From: Desulfuromonadales bacterium
Lineage (GTDB): Bacteria; Desulfobacterota; Desulfuromonadia; Desulfuromonadales; JAGXHI01
Assembly: GCA_024636295.1 (NCBI GenBank)
Contig: JAGXHI010000002.1
Coordinates: 1 to 54,313 of the forward strand
Length of the DNA: 54,313 nt
Reading direction: 5' to 3'
The notes under the pieces were generated by a model that was not told the origin of the DNA, ran no database searches, and worked only from the letters and a program-made list of their open reading frames with translations. This document shows, one piece after another, positions 37,229-46,534 of the stretch; position 1 is the stretch's first letter, and each line of letters opens with the position of its first letter. Both the position numbers and the translations under genes were made by a program.

Positions 37229-37381
37229 TGGATTGACTTTCTTCTGGTCAGGGCGACAGGGAAGAATCTGTAAATAACTATTGGGGGATTCGGTATAGTA
37301 ATTTAGCGTCAATCGGCTGCAACATCAAGGATGACTTTGAGAAAGGGATTCCTGATTTGTTCGGGAGAGGGTCAAGAGCGT

Positions 37382-37831
37382 TCAATCGTGAACTCTTAAA
37401 ATATAGTCTAGGTTCAGATAGAGCATTTCATCCCCCTGGAACAGGGGAAGAAAACACAGCGGCTGATTGAGACAGTCCTTTACCCGTTGGCGCGTTTGCG
37501 GGAGGTTGACGTAGAGATCGGCCGCAATTTCCTCCTGGAGGAGAGTGGTGATGCGAACGCGGTATTTTTTTCCCAACCGCATCAGCTCGGCGGCCTCCTG
37601 GTCCGTCCCGGTTCGTGCGCAGGCGATTCTGGCGATATTCACCAATGTGACGCCCTCAGCCGTCTCCACGGGCAGAAATCGGTCTTTCCCGTTCAAGAGG
37701 CCGCCCAGCCGCTGCGGCCCTACGTGGCGGGCATCGTAAAGGCTGAGAAAAACCTCCCCGTCCAGCCGACTGCCATCGCCGAGAATGAGGCTGACCTGAC
37801 GTTTCTGCATATCGATCTGCTGGTCACCCAT
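37382..37831 (-). CDS. Small protein coupled to the PilT-like ATPase (DUF6812-like, tentative)
   Basis: A 149-residue protein. ATG 37829-37831 follows AAAGGGGA and overlaps the end of the PilT-like gene by 8 bases. The middle (VSLILGDGSRLDGEVFLSL ... LGGLLNGKDRFLPVET) resembles DUF6812-type beta domains; the C-terminal half has an uncharacterised segment (CFLPLFQGDEMLYLNLDYIL). Its coupling to a pilus motor suggests a related role, otherwise unknown. Confidence 0.7.
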   Translation of the reverse strand: MGDQQIDMQKRQVSLILGDGSRLDGEVFLSLYDARHVGPQRLGGLLNGKDRFLPVETAEGVTLVNIARIACARTGTDQEAAELMRLGKKYRVRITTLLQEEIAADLYVNLPQTRQRVKDCLNQPLCFLPLFQGDEMLYLNLDYILRVHD

Positions 37832-38897
37832 GAGCGCGGTCCCCTTTCTGCGGCTGTTTGAACAGCGACTTGTTCTGGGCATAGCGGAAGGCGGTTTCGT
37901 TGTCGATACGTCTGGATTTCAGGAATTCCTGCAGAGCATGATCCATCAGTTGCATTCCATCGCCTCTCCCGGTCTGAATCACCGAAGGGATCTGGAATGT
38001 CTTCCCTTCCCGGATCAGATTGGAAACCGCCGTATTCACCATCAGTATTTCCAGGGCGGCGCAGCGCTTTCCTTCCACCGTCCGCAGCAACTGCTGGGAC
38101 ACCACGCCCTTCAGCGATTCAGCCAGCATCGCCCGGATCTGCTCCTGCTGGCTTGTCGGAAAAACATTGATGATTCGATCGATGGTCTTGGATGCGCTGT
38201 TGGTGTGAAGGGTGCCGAACACCAGGTGACCGGTTTCCGCCGCCGTAATCGCCAGCTCGATTGTTTCAAGATCCCGCATTTCCCCAACCAGGATTATATC
38301 GGGATCTTCCCGCAAGGCGGCCTTGAGAGCGGCGGCAAAAGATATGGTGTGCCGGCCCACTTCGCGCTGGTTAACCAGGCTCTTGCGGCTGACATGGACG
38401 AATTCGATGGGATCCTCGACCGTAAGGATATGTTCGGAACGGGTGCGGTTGACGTGGTCGATCATGGCCGCAAGGGTGGTCGATTTTCCGCTGCCTGTGG
38501 GTCCGGTCACCAGGACCAGCCCCTTTTTGTACTCTGTGAATCCCAGCAGAACCGACGGCAGGCCCAATTCCTCTGCGGTCAGAATATTGGTGGGGATCAA
38601 ACGAAAAACAGCGCTTATGCCGAGGCGCCCCAGAAAGATATTGGCCCGAAAACGTGAGCCGATCTCCGTCACCTCATAAGCGAAGTCGAGATCGTTCGTC
38701 TCCTCGAAACGTCGCCGCTCCTCCTCCGTCATGATTTCATAAATGACCGCCTTGTATTGTTCATGGCTGAACTTCTGCGAAACGGCGGGAAGCAGCTCCC
38801 CCGACACACGCAGCAAGGGGGGATTGCCGGGTGAAAGATGGAGATCTGATCCACCCTTTTCCTTCAACATCCTGAATAGAGCATCCAGTTTTGCCAT
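37824..38897 (-). CDS. PilT-like pilus retraction ATPase
   Basis: A 357-residue type II/IV secretion ATPase. Start taken at MAKLDALFRM (ATG 38895-38897) with GGAAGGA upstream. Motifs: GGSDLHLSPGNPPLLRVSGE, Walker A GPTGSGKST near 135, Asp box ILTVEDPIEFVH, Walker B DPDIILVGEMRD, His box TGHLVFGTLHTNSASKTIDR and the PilT-type AVSNLIREGK (usual AIRNLIREGK). It should power pilus retraction, but no pilin or pilus assembly gene is in the window. Its C-terminus overlaps the next gene by 8 bases. Confidence 0.9.
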   Translation of the reverse strand: MAKLDALFRMLKEKGGSDLHLSPGNPPLLRVSGELLPAVSQKFSHEQYKAVIYEIMTEEERRRFEETNDLDFAYEVTEIGSRFRANIFLGRLGISAVFRLIPTNILTAEELGLPSVLLGFTEYKKGLVLVTGPTGSGKSTTLAAMIDHVNRTRSEHILTVEDPIEFVHVSRKSLVNQREVGRHTISFAAALKAALREDPDIILVGEMRDLETIELAITAAETGHLVFGTLHTNSASKTIDRIINVFPTSQQEQIRAMLAESLKGVVSQQLLRTVEGKRCAALEILMVNTAVSNLIREGKTFQIPSVIQTGRGDGMQLMDHALQEFLKSRRIDNETAFRYAQNKSLFKQPQKGDRAHG

Positions 38898-39353
38898 AAG
38901 TTCCTTCCCGAGTGCGGTCTCCCTGGTCCCGAGAGGAAAACCTTGCCTGCCGCCGAGAACGGGTGACCGATCCTTGGCATGTGACATTTCCTTGACAGAG
39001 AGAGATTCTGCGCTTGGATGAGAGAAAGTGCTCCTTTAATGTTCGACAGGGATCCGAGCGGAGCGGAACACCATTTTCCGCCAGCGTATGGATGGGAAAT
39101 ACAATATTCATGCCACTGGAGCCTTTCACGAGATTGGAGGGCAACATCCTGCCTTCGGAGAGGTGGAAATCTATGTTTGCGATCGAAGATATCGCCGACG
39201 TGCAGGTTTTCGGCGGACTCCAGCGCCAGGTGACGGCTCCTGGTAAATCGAAAAGAATCAAAAACCACGTACTGTGGACCGCCGGTTGATGATAAAATGA
39301 CTGTACAACCTGTGTACAGTGGCGGGTTTAATCCAAGGGGAACAGGACAGCTC
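38898..39353. other. Divergent intergenic region
   Basis: A 456-base gap between the minus-strand PilT-like gene and the plus-strand response regulator. Open frames exist on both strands but none has a start signal or family resemblance. It contains the perfect dyad at 39300-39320 and a GATAAAAT (39291-39298) that could be a -10 for the regulator gene. Confidence 0.5.
39300..39320. promoter_or_regulatory. Perfect operator-like dyad upstream of the two-component genes
   Basis: ACTGTACA (39300-39307) and TGTACAGT (39313-39320) are exact inverse repeats separated by 5 bases, placed just after GATAAAAT and 33 bases before the regulator ATG. A LexA box was considered, but the spacing (ACTG-N13-CAGT) is too long. 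Possibly an autoregulatory site. Confidence 0.55.
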
Positions 39354-40037
39354 ATGCGTATTCTGGTCATTGAAGATCAGGAAGACATCCTCCAGAACAT
39401 CGCGGACTATCTGCAATTGAAGGGCTATTTGGTGGATTGCGCCCGGGAAGGTCTTGGCGGCCTGCATCTGGCGGTAACCCATGCCTTCGATCTGATTATC
39501 ATCGACGTCATGCTTCCCGGCATGGATGGTCTGACCCTCTGCCGAAAACTACGCCATGATGCCCGCGTTCACACCCCGGTGATCATGCTGACGGCGCGGG
39601 ACAGCGTCGATGACAAACTGGCCGGCTTCAAGGCGGGATCCGACGATTATCTGGTCAAACCTTTCGCCCTGAGCGAACTCCATGCCCGGGTGGAAGCGGT
39701 TCTGCGCCGCAGTCATTCCCAAAAAGGCAGCCAACTCACCGTCGCTGATCTTTCATACGACCTGGACACCCTGCAGGTCGTCAGACAGGGGAAAAGCCTG
39801 AAATTGAATCCGATCGGTCTCAAGCTGCTGGAAAAGCTGATGAAGAGCAGCCCGACCGTGGTCCGTCGCGAAAGTCTTCAGGAGGTCCTCTGGGGGGACG
39901 ATATCCCCGACAGCGACAGCCTGCGCAGCCATATTCATCTTTTGCGCCAGATCGTCGACAAACCCTTCGCTACGCCCCTGATCCATACGGTTCACGGCAT
40001 CGGCTATTGCCTCAAGGTGAACACGGATGAGATTTAA
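39354..40037 (+). CDS. OmpR/PmrA-like response regulator
   Basis: A 227-residue regulator. ATG 39354 (MRILVIEDQED) follows AGGACAG. Receiver: acidic pair in VIEDQED, Asp51 in IIIDVMLPGMDG, Thr in MLTARDS, Lys in YLVKPF. C-terminal winged helix of OmpR type (LNPIGLKLLEKLMKSSPTVV, HIHLLRQIVDKPF). It overlaps the kinase gene by 11 bases; with eptA downstream it forms a PmrAB-EptA-like set. Confidence 0.92.
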   Translation: MRILVIEDQEDILQNIADYLQLKGYLVDCAREGLGGLHLAVTHAFDLIIIDVMLPGMDGLTLCRKLRHDARVHTPVIMLTARDSVDDKLAGFKAGSDDYLVKPFALSELHARVEAVLRRSHSQKGSQLTVADLSYDLDTLQVVRQGKSLKLNPIGLKLLEKLMKSSPTVVRRESLQEVLWGDDIPDSDSLRSHIHLLRQIVDKPFATPLIHTVHGIGYCLKVNTDEI

Positions 40038-41289
40038 GTCCCCGCTGTCGAAACGCATCATCCTCTCCTTCGTTCTGCTCACGGGAGTGGTGAGCGGCGT
40101 CTTTTCCTTTGCTCTTATGGCCACCATCGATTATGTCGAGGAGAGCCTCACTACGGCCGAGATGCAGAAAGACTTCGCCCGGATCATCGAGGATTACAAG
40201 AGTGGGGCGGATCTCCGCCTGGACGAAGGATCCTCCTTTTTTACGGCCGGTCCGACCCTTCCCGAGTATCTGCGTTCGGTGGCGACAGGTTACACCGAAA
40301 TCGTCCTGAAGGATCGGGCCTTCTTCGTCTATCACGTGCGGGAGGGGGAAACCTCATACTTTCTGATCAAGGACGAGACTACTTTTGAACGGGCGGAGGT
40401 CCTCCTCCAAAGGGCCGTGTACGGCGGCTTTTTTCTGAGCATCATGGCCTCGTTCGTACTCGGTCTCTTTATGGTCAAACAAGTGATCGCGCCGGTGAGG
40501 AAACTGACCCTGCAGGTTGCCGATCGAAAGAACGTAAAGACTGGATTTCCTCCGCTTTCCTCGGAGTACGCCGATGACGAAGTCGGCGCTCTGGCCAGGG
40601 CATTCGATGCCACCATCGACAGACTGCAACAGGCGCTGCAGCGGGAAGCCCTGTTCACAAGCGATGTGAGCCATGAACTGCGCACTCCGCTCATGGTCAT
40701 CAACAGCTCCTGCGACATTCTGATCGCCAAAAAGGAGCTGGACGACTACACCCGGCAAAAAATCGGGTCGATCCACAGGGCCGCAAATGAGATAAAGGGC
40801 CTGGCCGAGACCTTTCTGGCTTTGGCCCGCGGAGAGGGGGGAAATTTTGAAGAGGCGACCCTGGCCGCCGTCGTCCATTCGGAGTTTCAGGCCTGGCGGG
40901 AGATGGCGGAGGAAAAAGGGAACCGCCTGGTGCTGCAGGGAGAATCTGAAAGTTCGGATCAACTCTACCCCTCCATTATGCTGCGCACCGTACTGGGCAA
41001 CCTGATCGGCAACGCCGTCCACCACACCTCCGGAGGAGAGATTGTCCTTGTTTTGCGCCCCGATGGGTTCGACCTCAGGGATACCGGCCCGGGTATTGCC
41101 GCCGATGAAAGGGCGAAGGTCTTTAAACCCTATTATCGCAGTACGACATCCCATCGAGATGGCCTCGGCCTTGGTTTATCCCTGGTGCAACGGATCTGCG
41201 AAAGGGAAAAATGGACCGTCACTCTGGAGGAAAATCAGCCGAACGGCTGCTCTTTCCGGATAGATTTTAAGATGAATTCTGCAATTTGA
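40027..41289 (+). CDS. Membrane sensor histidine kinase (PmrB-like position)
   Basis: A 420-residue inner-membrane kinase. Two membrane helices (about 9-31 and 137-158) enclose a ~105-residue periplasmic sensor. Then a short HAMP-like linker, HisKA with His in SDVSHELRTPLMVI near residue 218, and HATPase (NLIGNAVHH, RDTGPGIA, LGLGLSLVQ). It is translated overlapping the response regulator. In PmrAB-type systems the periplasmic domain senses cationic peptides, metals or pH; the ligand here is unknown. Confidence 0.9.
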   Translation: MRFKSPLSKRIILSFVLLTGVVSGVFSFALMATIDYVEESLTTAEMQKDFARIIEDYKSGADLRLDEGSSFFTAGPTLPEYLRSVATGYTEIVLKDRAFFVYHVREGETSYFLIKDETTFERAEVLLQRAVYGGFFLSIMASFVLGLFMVKQVIAPVRKLTLQVADRKNVKTGFPPLSSEYADDEVGALARAFDATIDRLQQALQREALFTSDVSHELRTPLMVINSSCDILIAKKELDDYTRQKIGSIHRAANEIKGLAETFLALARGEGGNFEEATLAAVVHSEFQAWREMAEEKGNRLVLQGESESSDQLYPSIMLRTVLGNLIGNAVHHTSGGEIVLVLRPDGFDLRDTGPGIAADERAKVFKPYYRSTTSHRDGLGLGLSLVQRICEREKWTVTLEENQPNGCSFRIDFKMNSAI

Positions 41290-41313
41290 CGTTTTTTTGA
41301 TCTTTTTTTGACA

Positions 41314-41363
41314 CTCCGGTGACATCCGCGCCTCTAAGATGCCCAGCATCTCTTACACCGGAG
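41314..41363 (+). promoter_or_regulatory. Leader hairpin covering the eptA ribosome site
   Basis: CTCCGGTG (41314-41321) pairs exactly with CACCGGAG (41356-41363), and AGATGC (41337-41342) with GCATCT (41346-41351) inside it. The outer 3' arm contains GGAG, the only visible Shine-Dalgarno of eptA (ATG 41371). Folding would therefore hide the ribosome site. Confidence 0.5.
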
Positions 41364-41370
41364 TTACGGC

Positions 41371-42990
41371 ATGGGCCTGTTCTCACCAAAAAGATTTCCT
41401 CGCCCCACACTCAACACAACAATCCTCGCTTTGCTGGTCGCCTTGTTCATTGTTCTGGCGGACAACCGACTCTTCTGGCACTCGTTTACCGCCAGGCTCG
41501 GCCTGGACACTTTGGAACACAGGACTTTTGTCTTTACCGTGGGAGTCGCTTTCGTCCTGTTGCTCAATGTGCTGATTTCACTCTTCGCTTTCCGTCCGGT
41601 TTTCAAAATCTTTCTCATACTCCTGTTGCTGATTACGGCCGGCATCGGCTATTTCTCCGATACTTTCGGTGTGATCATCGACAAGCCGATGATCCATAAC
41701 ATTCTGGAGACCGACATCGGCGAAGCTTCGGAACTGCTGACATGGTCACTGTTCCGGCACCTGCTGCTCTATGGCCTTGTCCCGGCGGCCCTGGTCGCTC
41801 TGACGCACATCCGTTACCGCGCCCCAAAAAGAGAGTTGCTGACCCGTATCGGCGTGGTGCTCGGCAGTCTGGCCCTTTTGATCGGCCTGGGGCTGACCAG
41901 TTACAAGCAATTCGTCCTGTTCGGCCGTGAAAACAGGGATCTGCAAATGCTCCTGAATCCCTCCTATCCCCTCTATTCCCTGGAAAGAGTCATTGAAAAA
42001 AAATATTTTGACCATGCCGGGGAACCTCTCCGGGTGGTGGGATCCGATGCGGTCAGAAGCCATACGGGCCCCAGATCGGTCGTCGTTCTGGCTCTGGGTG
42101 AAACGGCCCGGGCCCGGGAGTTCGCTTTCAACGGTTACGAGCGGGACACCAACCCGCAGCTCGCCAAGAGAGGGGTCATCAATTTCCCCAATTTGCAGGC
42201 GTGCGGCACCTCCACCGCCGAATCCCTTCCCTGCATCTTTTCCTCCCTGAAACGGAAGAACTACCGTCGAGATAAGGCCGCTGGCCAGGAACACCTCCTC
42301 GATATCCTGCAACGGACCGGGGTGACGGTTCTTTGGCGCGACAACAATTCGGGGAGCAAAGGGGTCGCCGACCGGGTCAGGTACGAGGACCTGTCGCGAC
42401 AAACCGATGACGAGCTCTGCGCCTCCAACAACTGTTTCGACGAGATTCTGTTGCGCGACCTCGACCGTCGACTGGCGGAGACCACCGGGGACATGCTGAT
42501 CGTTCTGCACATGAAAGGAAGCCACGGCCCCGCCTACTACAAACGGACCCCGCCGGTGTTTAAGGTTTTCTCCCCCGAATGCACCATCGATAATATCCAG
42601 GACTGTCCCCAGCAAACGATCGTCAATGCCTATGACAACACCATCGTCTATACAGATCATGTCCTGGCCAGACTCATCGATCTACTGAAGGCGCAGAATT
42701 TCTCCACAGCGATGCTCTATGTCTCCGACCATGGCGAATCGCTGGGTGAAAATGGCTTATATCTGCACGGGCTCCCCTATGCCCTGGCGCCCGACGAACA
42801 AACACACGTTCCCATGATCTTCTGGGCCTCGGACACATTTTTCACTCAGAAAGTCCTGGACGCCCTGGAGATCGCTCGCCAGGCTTCGTACAGCCATGAC
42901 AACATTTTCCATAGCATCCTCGGATTGTTTGGGATCAGCAGCAAGATCTACGAACCAGGCCTTGACATTTTCTCCGCAAGGCGAAATTAG
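41371..42990 (+). CDS. eptA: Lipid A phosphoethanolamine transferase EptA
   Basis: A 539-residue inner-membrane enzyme that transfers phosphoethanolamine to lipid A, reducing negative charge and giving polymyxin tolerance. The first ~190 residues hold five membrane helices; the periplasmic sulfatase-fold domain has the Thr nucleophile in LALGETARAREFAFNGY (~243), GTSTAESLPCIFS, MKGSHGPAYYKR and the metal ligands in YVSDHGESLGENGLYLHG. Six or more cysteines in the domain fit the disulfides of EptA. It lies 81 bases after the two-component genes. Confidence 0.93.
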   Translation: MGLFSPKRFPRPTLNTTILALLVALFIVLADNRLFWHSFTARLGLDTLEHRTFVFTVGVAFVLLLNVLISLFAFRPVFKIFLILLLLITAGIGYFSDTFGVIIDKPMIHNILETDIGEASELLTWSLFRHLLLYGLVPAALVALTHIRYRAPKRELLTRIGVVLGSLALLIGLGLTSYKQFVLFGRENRDLQMLLNPSYPLYSLERVIEKKYFDHAGEPLRVVGSDAVRSHTGPRSVVVLALGETARAREFAFNGYERDTNPQLAKRGVINFPNLQACGTSTAESLPCIFSSLKRKNYRRDKAAGQEHLLDILQRTGVTVLWRDNNSGSKGVADRVRYEDLSRQTDDELCASNNCFDEILLRDLDRRLAETTGDMLIVLHMKGSHGPAYYKRTPPVFKVFSPECTIDNIQDCPQQTIVNAYDNTIVYTDHVLARLIDLLKAQNFSTAMLYVSDHGESLGENGLYLHGLPYALAPDEQTHVPMIFWASDTFFTQKVLDALEIARQASYSHDNIFHSILGLFGISSKIYEPGLDIFSARRN

Positions 42991-43087
42991 ACAAATGTAA
43001 CTGGATCACGTCGATAGCGGGCGCCTTCCCTCTTCGGGGAGTAGAGACATCAGCTAGCCGCTTCTATCGGAACGGGAAGAACGAAAA

Positions 43088-43632
43088 ATGACGATCTCGT
43101 CGAACCAGCTGCGCCGCTCCCGTCTGGGGAGCGCTCTCGTTTATTGGGTCTTCATCCCGGCCGCCGTGGTTCTCGGAGGAAAAACAACGGACCTGCTTCT
43201 GGACCTTCCTCCCCTCTCTTCGTTAGGGTATCTGCCGGTCATCCTGGCCATTGTCCTCATAGGGACGGGAGTTTTCCTTATTCAGAGAGCGACAATCGAT
43301 CTGAAGCATCATGGGGGAGGGTCTCCCAATCCACAGGCGCCCCCCGTGCGACTGGTTACCGAAGGCTCCTTCTCCCTATGCCGCCACCCCATGTTCCTGG
43401 GGTACGATCTGGCCGCCCTCGGGTCGGTGCTTCTATTTCGCTCCTTTGGAATGCTGATCATCGCCTATCCCGTTTTCATCGCCCTTCAGGTCCGATTTCT
43501 GAAAAAAAGGAGGAACCGGTACTCTCCCGCCGTTTCGGAGCCGCTTATGCCTCCTACCGGAAAAGCATTCCTTTCCTGCTGCCTGTTTATTATGATCTTC
43601 ATCTGATTTCTGCTACAATTATTCTTCTGTAA
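43088..43632 (+). pseudogene. Isoprenylcysteine methyltransferase-like membrane protein, frameshifted
   Basis: The first frame encodes four hydrophobic segments and the ICMT/PEMT-type motif GSFSLCRHPMFLGYDLAALG. At a run of seven A (43502-43508) the conserved reading leaves this frame: the expected continuation EEPVLSRRFGAAYASYRKSI, typical of the family C-terminus, is found in the -1 frame, ending at 43632. Read without shift, the protein ends at 43606 with unrelated residues. It could be an inactivating slip, a sequencing error in a homopolymer, or slippage. Function would be S-adenosylmethionine-dependent methylation at the membrane. Confidence 0.75.
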
Positions 43633-43672
43633 GATCATTTCGGATAAGTCTATCGAAAGGTGAAGACGGCAG

Positions 43673-46387
43673 ATGGAGACTGATGATGCGACGTCCATGC
43701 AGAAAAATGCCGGTATCCCGACATCCGGTTCACACCTATCTACTTTGTCACATTTGTGGTTTCCCCTCCTGGTTCTGGTCATATCACTTGCCTCCACGTT
43801 TTTCCTCTGGCGAGTCATTGACGGGGGGATAATCGATCGTGCCGAACAGCTTTTCCAGAGCCGGACCGAAGAGATCGCCCGCCGGATCGTCAAACGGCTG
43901 CATGATCATGAGCAGGTTCTGCTCGGCGGAAATGCCCTGTTCCACGTAAAGGGCGAAACGGTGACCCGCAGCGACTGGAGCGAGTATGTATGGGCCCTGG
44001 ACCTGCGCGAGAATCTCCCCGGCATCCTTGGCTTCGGTTATAGCGTCTGGCTGACCCCCGAACAGAAAGAAGCTCACATCAGGGAAGTCCGGGCCGAGGG
44101 ATTCCCCGAGTATGCCATACGTCCCGAGGGTGAGCGTCCGGTCTATACGTCCATCGTCTGGCTCGAACCGTTCAACTGGCGCAACCGAAGGGCCTTCGGC
44201 TACGACATGTATTCGGAACCGGTACGGCGCAGGGCCATGGAAAGGGCCAGGGATACCGGGAAGACCTCCATCACCGCCAAGGTCCTGCTGGTTCAGGAAA
44301 CCGAACGGGATCCGCAGAGCGGCATGCTGATGTATGTCCCCTCCTATCGCCAGGGAATGGGGACGGGTACGGTCGAGGAGCGGCGCGCGGCATTGCGGGG
44401 GTTCGTCTACAGCCCGATCAGGATGACCGACTATGTCCGCAACACGCTCGGCGAACTGCCGTCAGACATCGATTTTGAAATCTATACCGGGGAAACCCGG
44501 TCGGACGACAACCTCATGTTCAGCAGCAGATCCGCTGAAGGACTTCCCCCGCCCAATGGATACAGCCCGGCATTCTCCTCCGTGAAGATAATCGATGCCT
44601 TCGGCGTCAACTGGCAGTTCACCTTCCGCACCCTCCCGGCGTTCGATAAGGAGTTTAATCGTAGCAAGTCTCTGGTGACGCTTATTACGGGAATCCTGGC
44701 GAGCATTCTGCTCAGCGTCCTGGCATACCTCCAGGCGCGGTCCCGCCGGCAGGCCGTGACCATAGCAGACCAGATGGCGCAGCAGTTGGACTCCCGGCAA
44801 AAACTCGCCCTCCATATTGAACAGACGCCGCTGGCGGCCATCGAGTGGGATGATCATTTCAGGGTCACGGCATGGAACCGTGCGGCAGAGATGATTTTCG
44901 GCTACTCCGCCGAAGAAGCCATCGGCGCTCACGCATCCTTCATCCTGCCCGATGCCGAACGGAGAAAAATAGAGAAAGGCCTGCAGGAGCTCTTCCAGCA
45001 TACAGGCGCCAAAAGCACCACTATCCGGAATATCACCAAAAGCGGCAAGATCATCGTGTGCGACTGGTACAACACAACACTTGTGAATAAAAGCGGCACA
45101 GTCATTGGCGTAGCGTCCCTTGCCCAGGACATCACCGAACGTTTGCAGGCGGAGACTCAAATCCGCGAGACAATGGAGCGACTCAAGCTGGCCACGGAAG
45201 CCGCGGAGGTGGCCACGGAAGCCGCGGAGGTGGCCAGGGACGAGGCAGAGAAGGCCAGCCGGGCCAAAAGCGAGTTCCTCGCCAATATGAGTCATGAGAT
45301 CCGCACCCCGATGACCGTTTTCATAGGCGCCATCGAACACCTTCTGCAGGTCGATCGGGATCCCGCACACCGCAACATGCTGAAAATGGCGGAACAGTCG
45401 GCACAGCGCCTGCGCGTCCTCATCGACGATATCCTCGATTTATCCCGTATCGAAGCGCGGGGGACGGAGGTCGAGGAGACTGAGTTCGAACTGCGAAGCT
45501 GCGTCCTCAGTGCTGTGGGTCTGTTCTCCCTGTCCGCCCGGGAGAAGAGCCTCCAAATCAAAACGGAAGTGGCGCCCGATGTCCCTGATCGGGTGCTCGG
45601 CGACCCGGACAAGCTGGGGCAGGTGCTGATCAACCTGGTCGGAAACGCCGTGAAGTTCACGCCTGAAGGGGAAATCCGAGTCATCGTCAACGCCCGGGAG
45701 GACCTGCTGGAGTTCGCCGTGGCCGATACGGGAATCGGCATCCCCGAGGAGAAGCATCATCTGCTCTTTCAGAGCTTCAGTCAGACGGACAGCTCATTTC
45801 ACCGTCAGTACGGCGGCAGCGGGCTGGGTCTGGCAATATCCAGAGGGCTGGTGGAGTTGATGAGAGGGAAGATAGATGTGCAAAGCCGGCAGGGAGAAGG
45901 AAGCGTCTTTTCCTTCATTCTGCCTTTAAAGGGCCCTTCCGAAAAGCAGAGCGCCGCGCAACCAGCCGAAACTCCCCCCGAAGAGCCTGTGAAGGAAAGT
46001 TATTCCGCCCGAATCCTTTTAGCCGAAGATGACCCCATGGTTCAGGAGATGTTGAAAATGATCCTTATCCGAGGCGGCTGGCGGCCGGAGACCGCCGAGA
46101 CGGGAAAGGAAGTGCTTGAAAAATGGGCGCCAGGGCGATTTGATCTGATCCTGATGGACCTCCAGATGCCCGAAATGGATGGCATCGAGGCGACCCGCGC
46201 GATTCGAAAAAAGGAAGCAGAACAAGGAGGGCAGTGCACCTTCATTATAGGCCTGACCGCCCATGCCCGCCCTGAAATAAAAGAGGAGTGCCTGATTTCG
46301 GGGATGGACGACGTTCTGATCAAACCCGTTAAGATGAAAAATCTCTTTGCGGCCATCGAAACGTGCATTTCGAAAAGAACGAGATAA
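43673..46387 (+). CDS. CHASE-domain hybrid histidine kinase
   Basis: A 904-residue membrane sensor. TM1 (~24-44), periplasmic CHASE domain (~65-240; LPGILGFGYSVWLTPEQ, RRAMERARDTG), TM2 (~325-345), PAS (~370-495), a helix containing an exact ATEAAEV duplication, HisKA with His in MSHEIRTPM (~540), HATPase (NLVGNAVKFT, DTGIGIPEE, GSGLGLAIS), and a receiver with Asp near 828 (LILMDLQMPEMDG). CHASE domains bind small extracellular ligands. The kinase and receiver parts closely resemble those of the kinase at 4084-5658, so the two are paralogues. No output regulator is adjacent. Confidence 0.93.
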   Translation: METDDATSMQKNAGIPTSGSHLSTLSHLWFPLLVLVISLASTFFLWRVIDGGIIDRAEQLFQSRTEEIARRIVKRLHDHEQVLLGGNALFHVKGETVTRSDWSEYVWALDLRENLPGILGFGYSVWLTPEQKEAHIREVRAEGFPEYAIRPEGERPVYTSIVWLEPFNWRNRRAFGYDMYSEPVRRRAMERARDTGKTSITAKVLLVQETERDPQSGMLMYVPSYRQGMGTGTVEERRAALRGFVYSPIRMTDYVRNTLGELPSDIDFEIYTGETRSDDNLMFSSRSAEGLPPPNGYSPAFSSVKIIDAFGVNWQFTFRTLPAFDKEFNRSKSLVTLITGILASILLSVLAYLQARSRRQAVTIADQMAQQLDSRQKLALHIEQTPLAAIEWDDHFRVTAWNRAAEMIFGYSAEEAIGAHASFILPDAERRKIEKGLQELFQHTGAKSTTIRNITKSGKIIVCDWYNTTLVNKSGTVIGVASLAQDITERLQAETQIRETMERLKLATEAAEVATEAAEVARDEAEKASRAKSEFLANMSHEIRTPMTVFIGAIEHLLQVDRDPAHRNMLKMAEQSAQRLRVLIDDILDLSRIEARGTEVEETEFELRSCVLSAVGLFSLSAREKSLQIKTEVAPDVPDRVLGDPDKLGQVLINLVGNAVKFTPEGEIRVIVNAREDLLEFAVADTGIGIPEEKHHLLFQSFSQTDSSFHRQYGGSGLGLAISRGLVELMRGKIDVQSRQGEGSVFSFILPLKGPSEKQSAAQPAETPPEEPVKESYSARILLAEDDPMVQEMLKMILIRGGWRPETAETGKEVLEKWAPGRFDLILMDLQMPEMDGIEATRAIRKKEAEQGGQCTFIIGLTAHARPEIKEECLISGMDDVLIKPVKMKNLFAAIETCISKRTR
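45191..45232 (+). repeat. In-frame 21-bp tandem duplication
   Basis: The 21-base unit beginning GCCACGGAAGCCGCGG occurs twice without mismatch (45191-45211, 45212-45232) and adds a heptad (ATEAAEV) to the signalling helix before HisKA of the CHASE kinase. Confidence 0.9.
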
Positions 46388-46534
46388 GCCCGGCCTGCCG
46401 GAAAAGAAAAAGCCGACACACGGCCATGCTCCCCAATCGCGCTCTCGCTCACAACAGTCGGACATCTTCGCCTCTCTTTGCCAGTCGGTTGTACTGCGAG
46501 CGAGCGGGAAAAATTCGCCTTTCCAACTATCCTA

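Noticed and set aside
39014..39289. 91-codon plus-strand frame before the response regulator
   Set aside because: No ribosome site or recognisable similarity, and it lies in a region expected to hold divergent promoters.
39300..39320. LexA/SOS box
   Set aside because: Half-sites ACTG and CAGT are 13 apart rather than 10, and no SOS gene follows.
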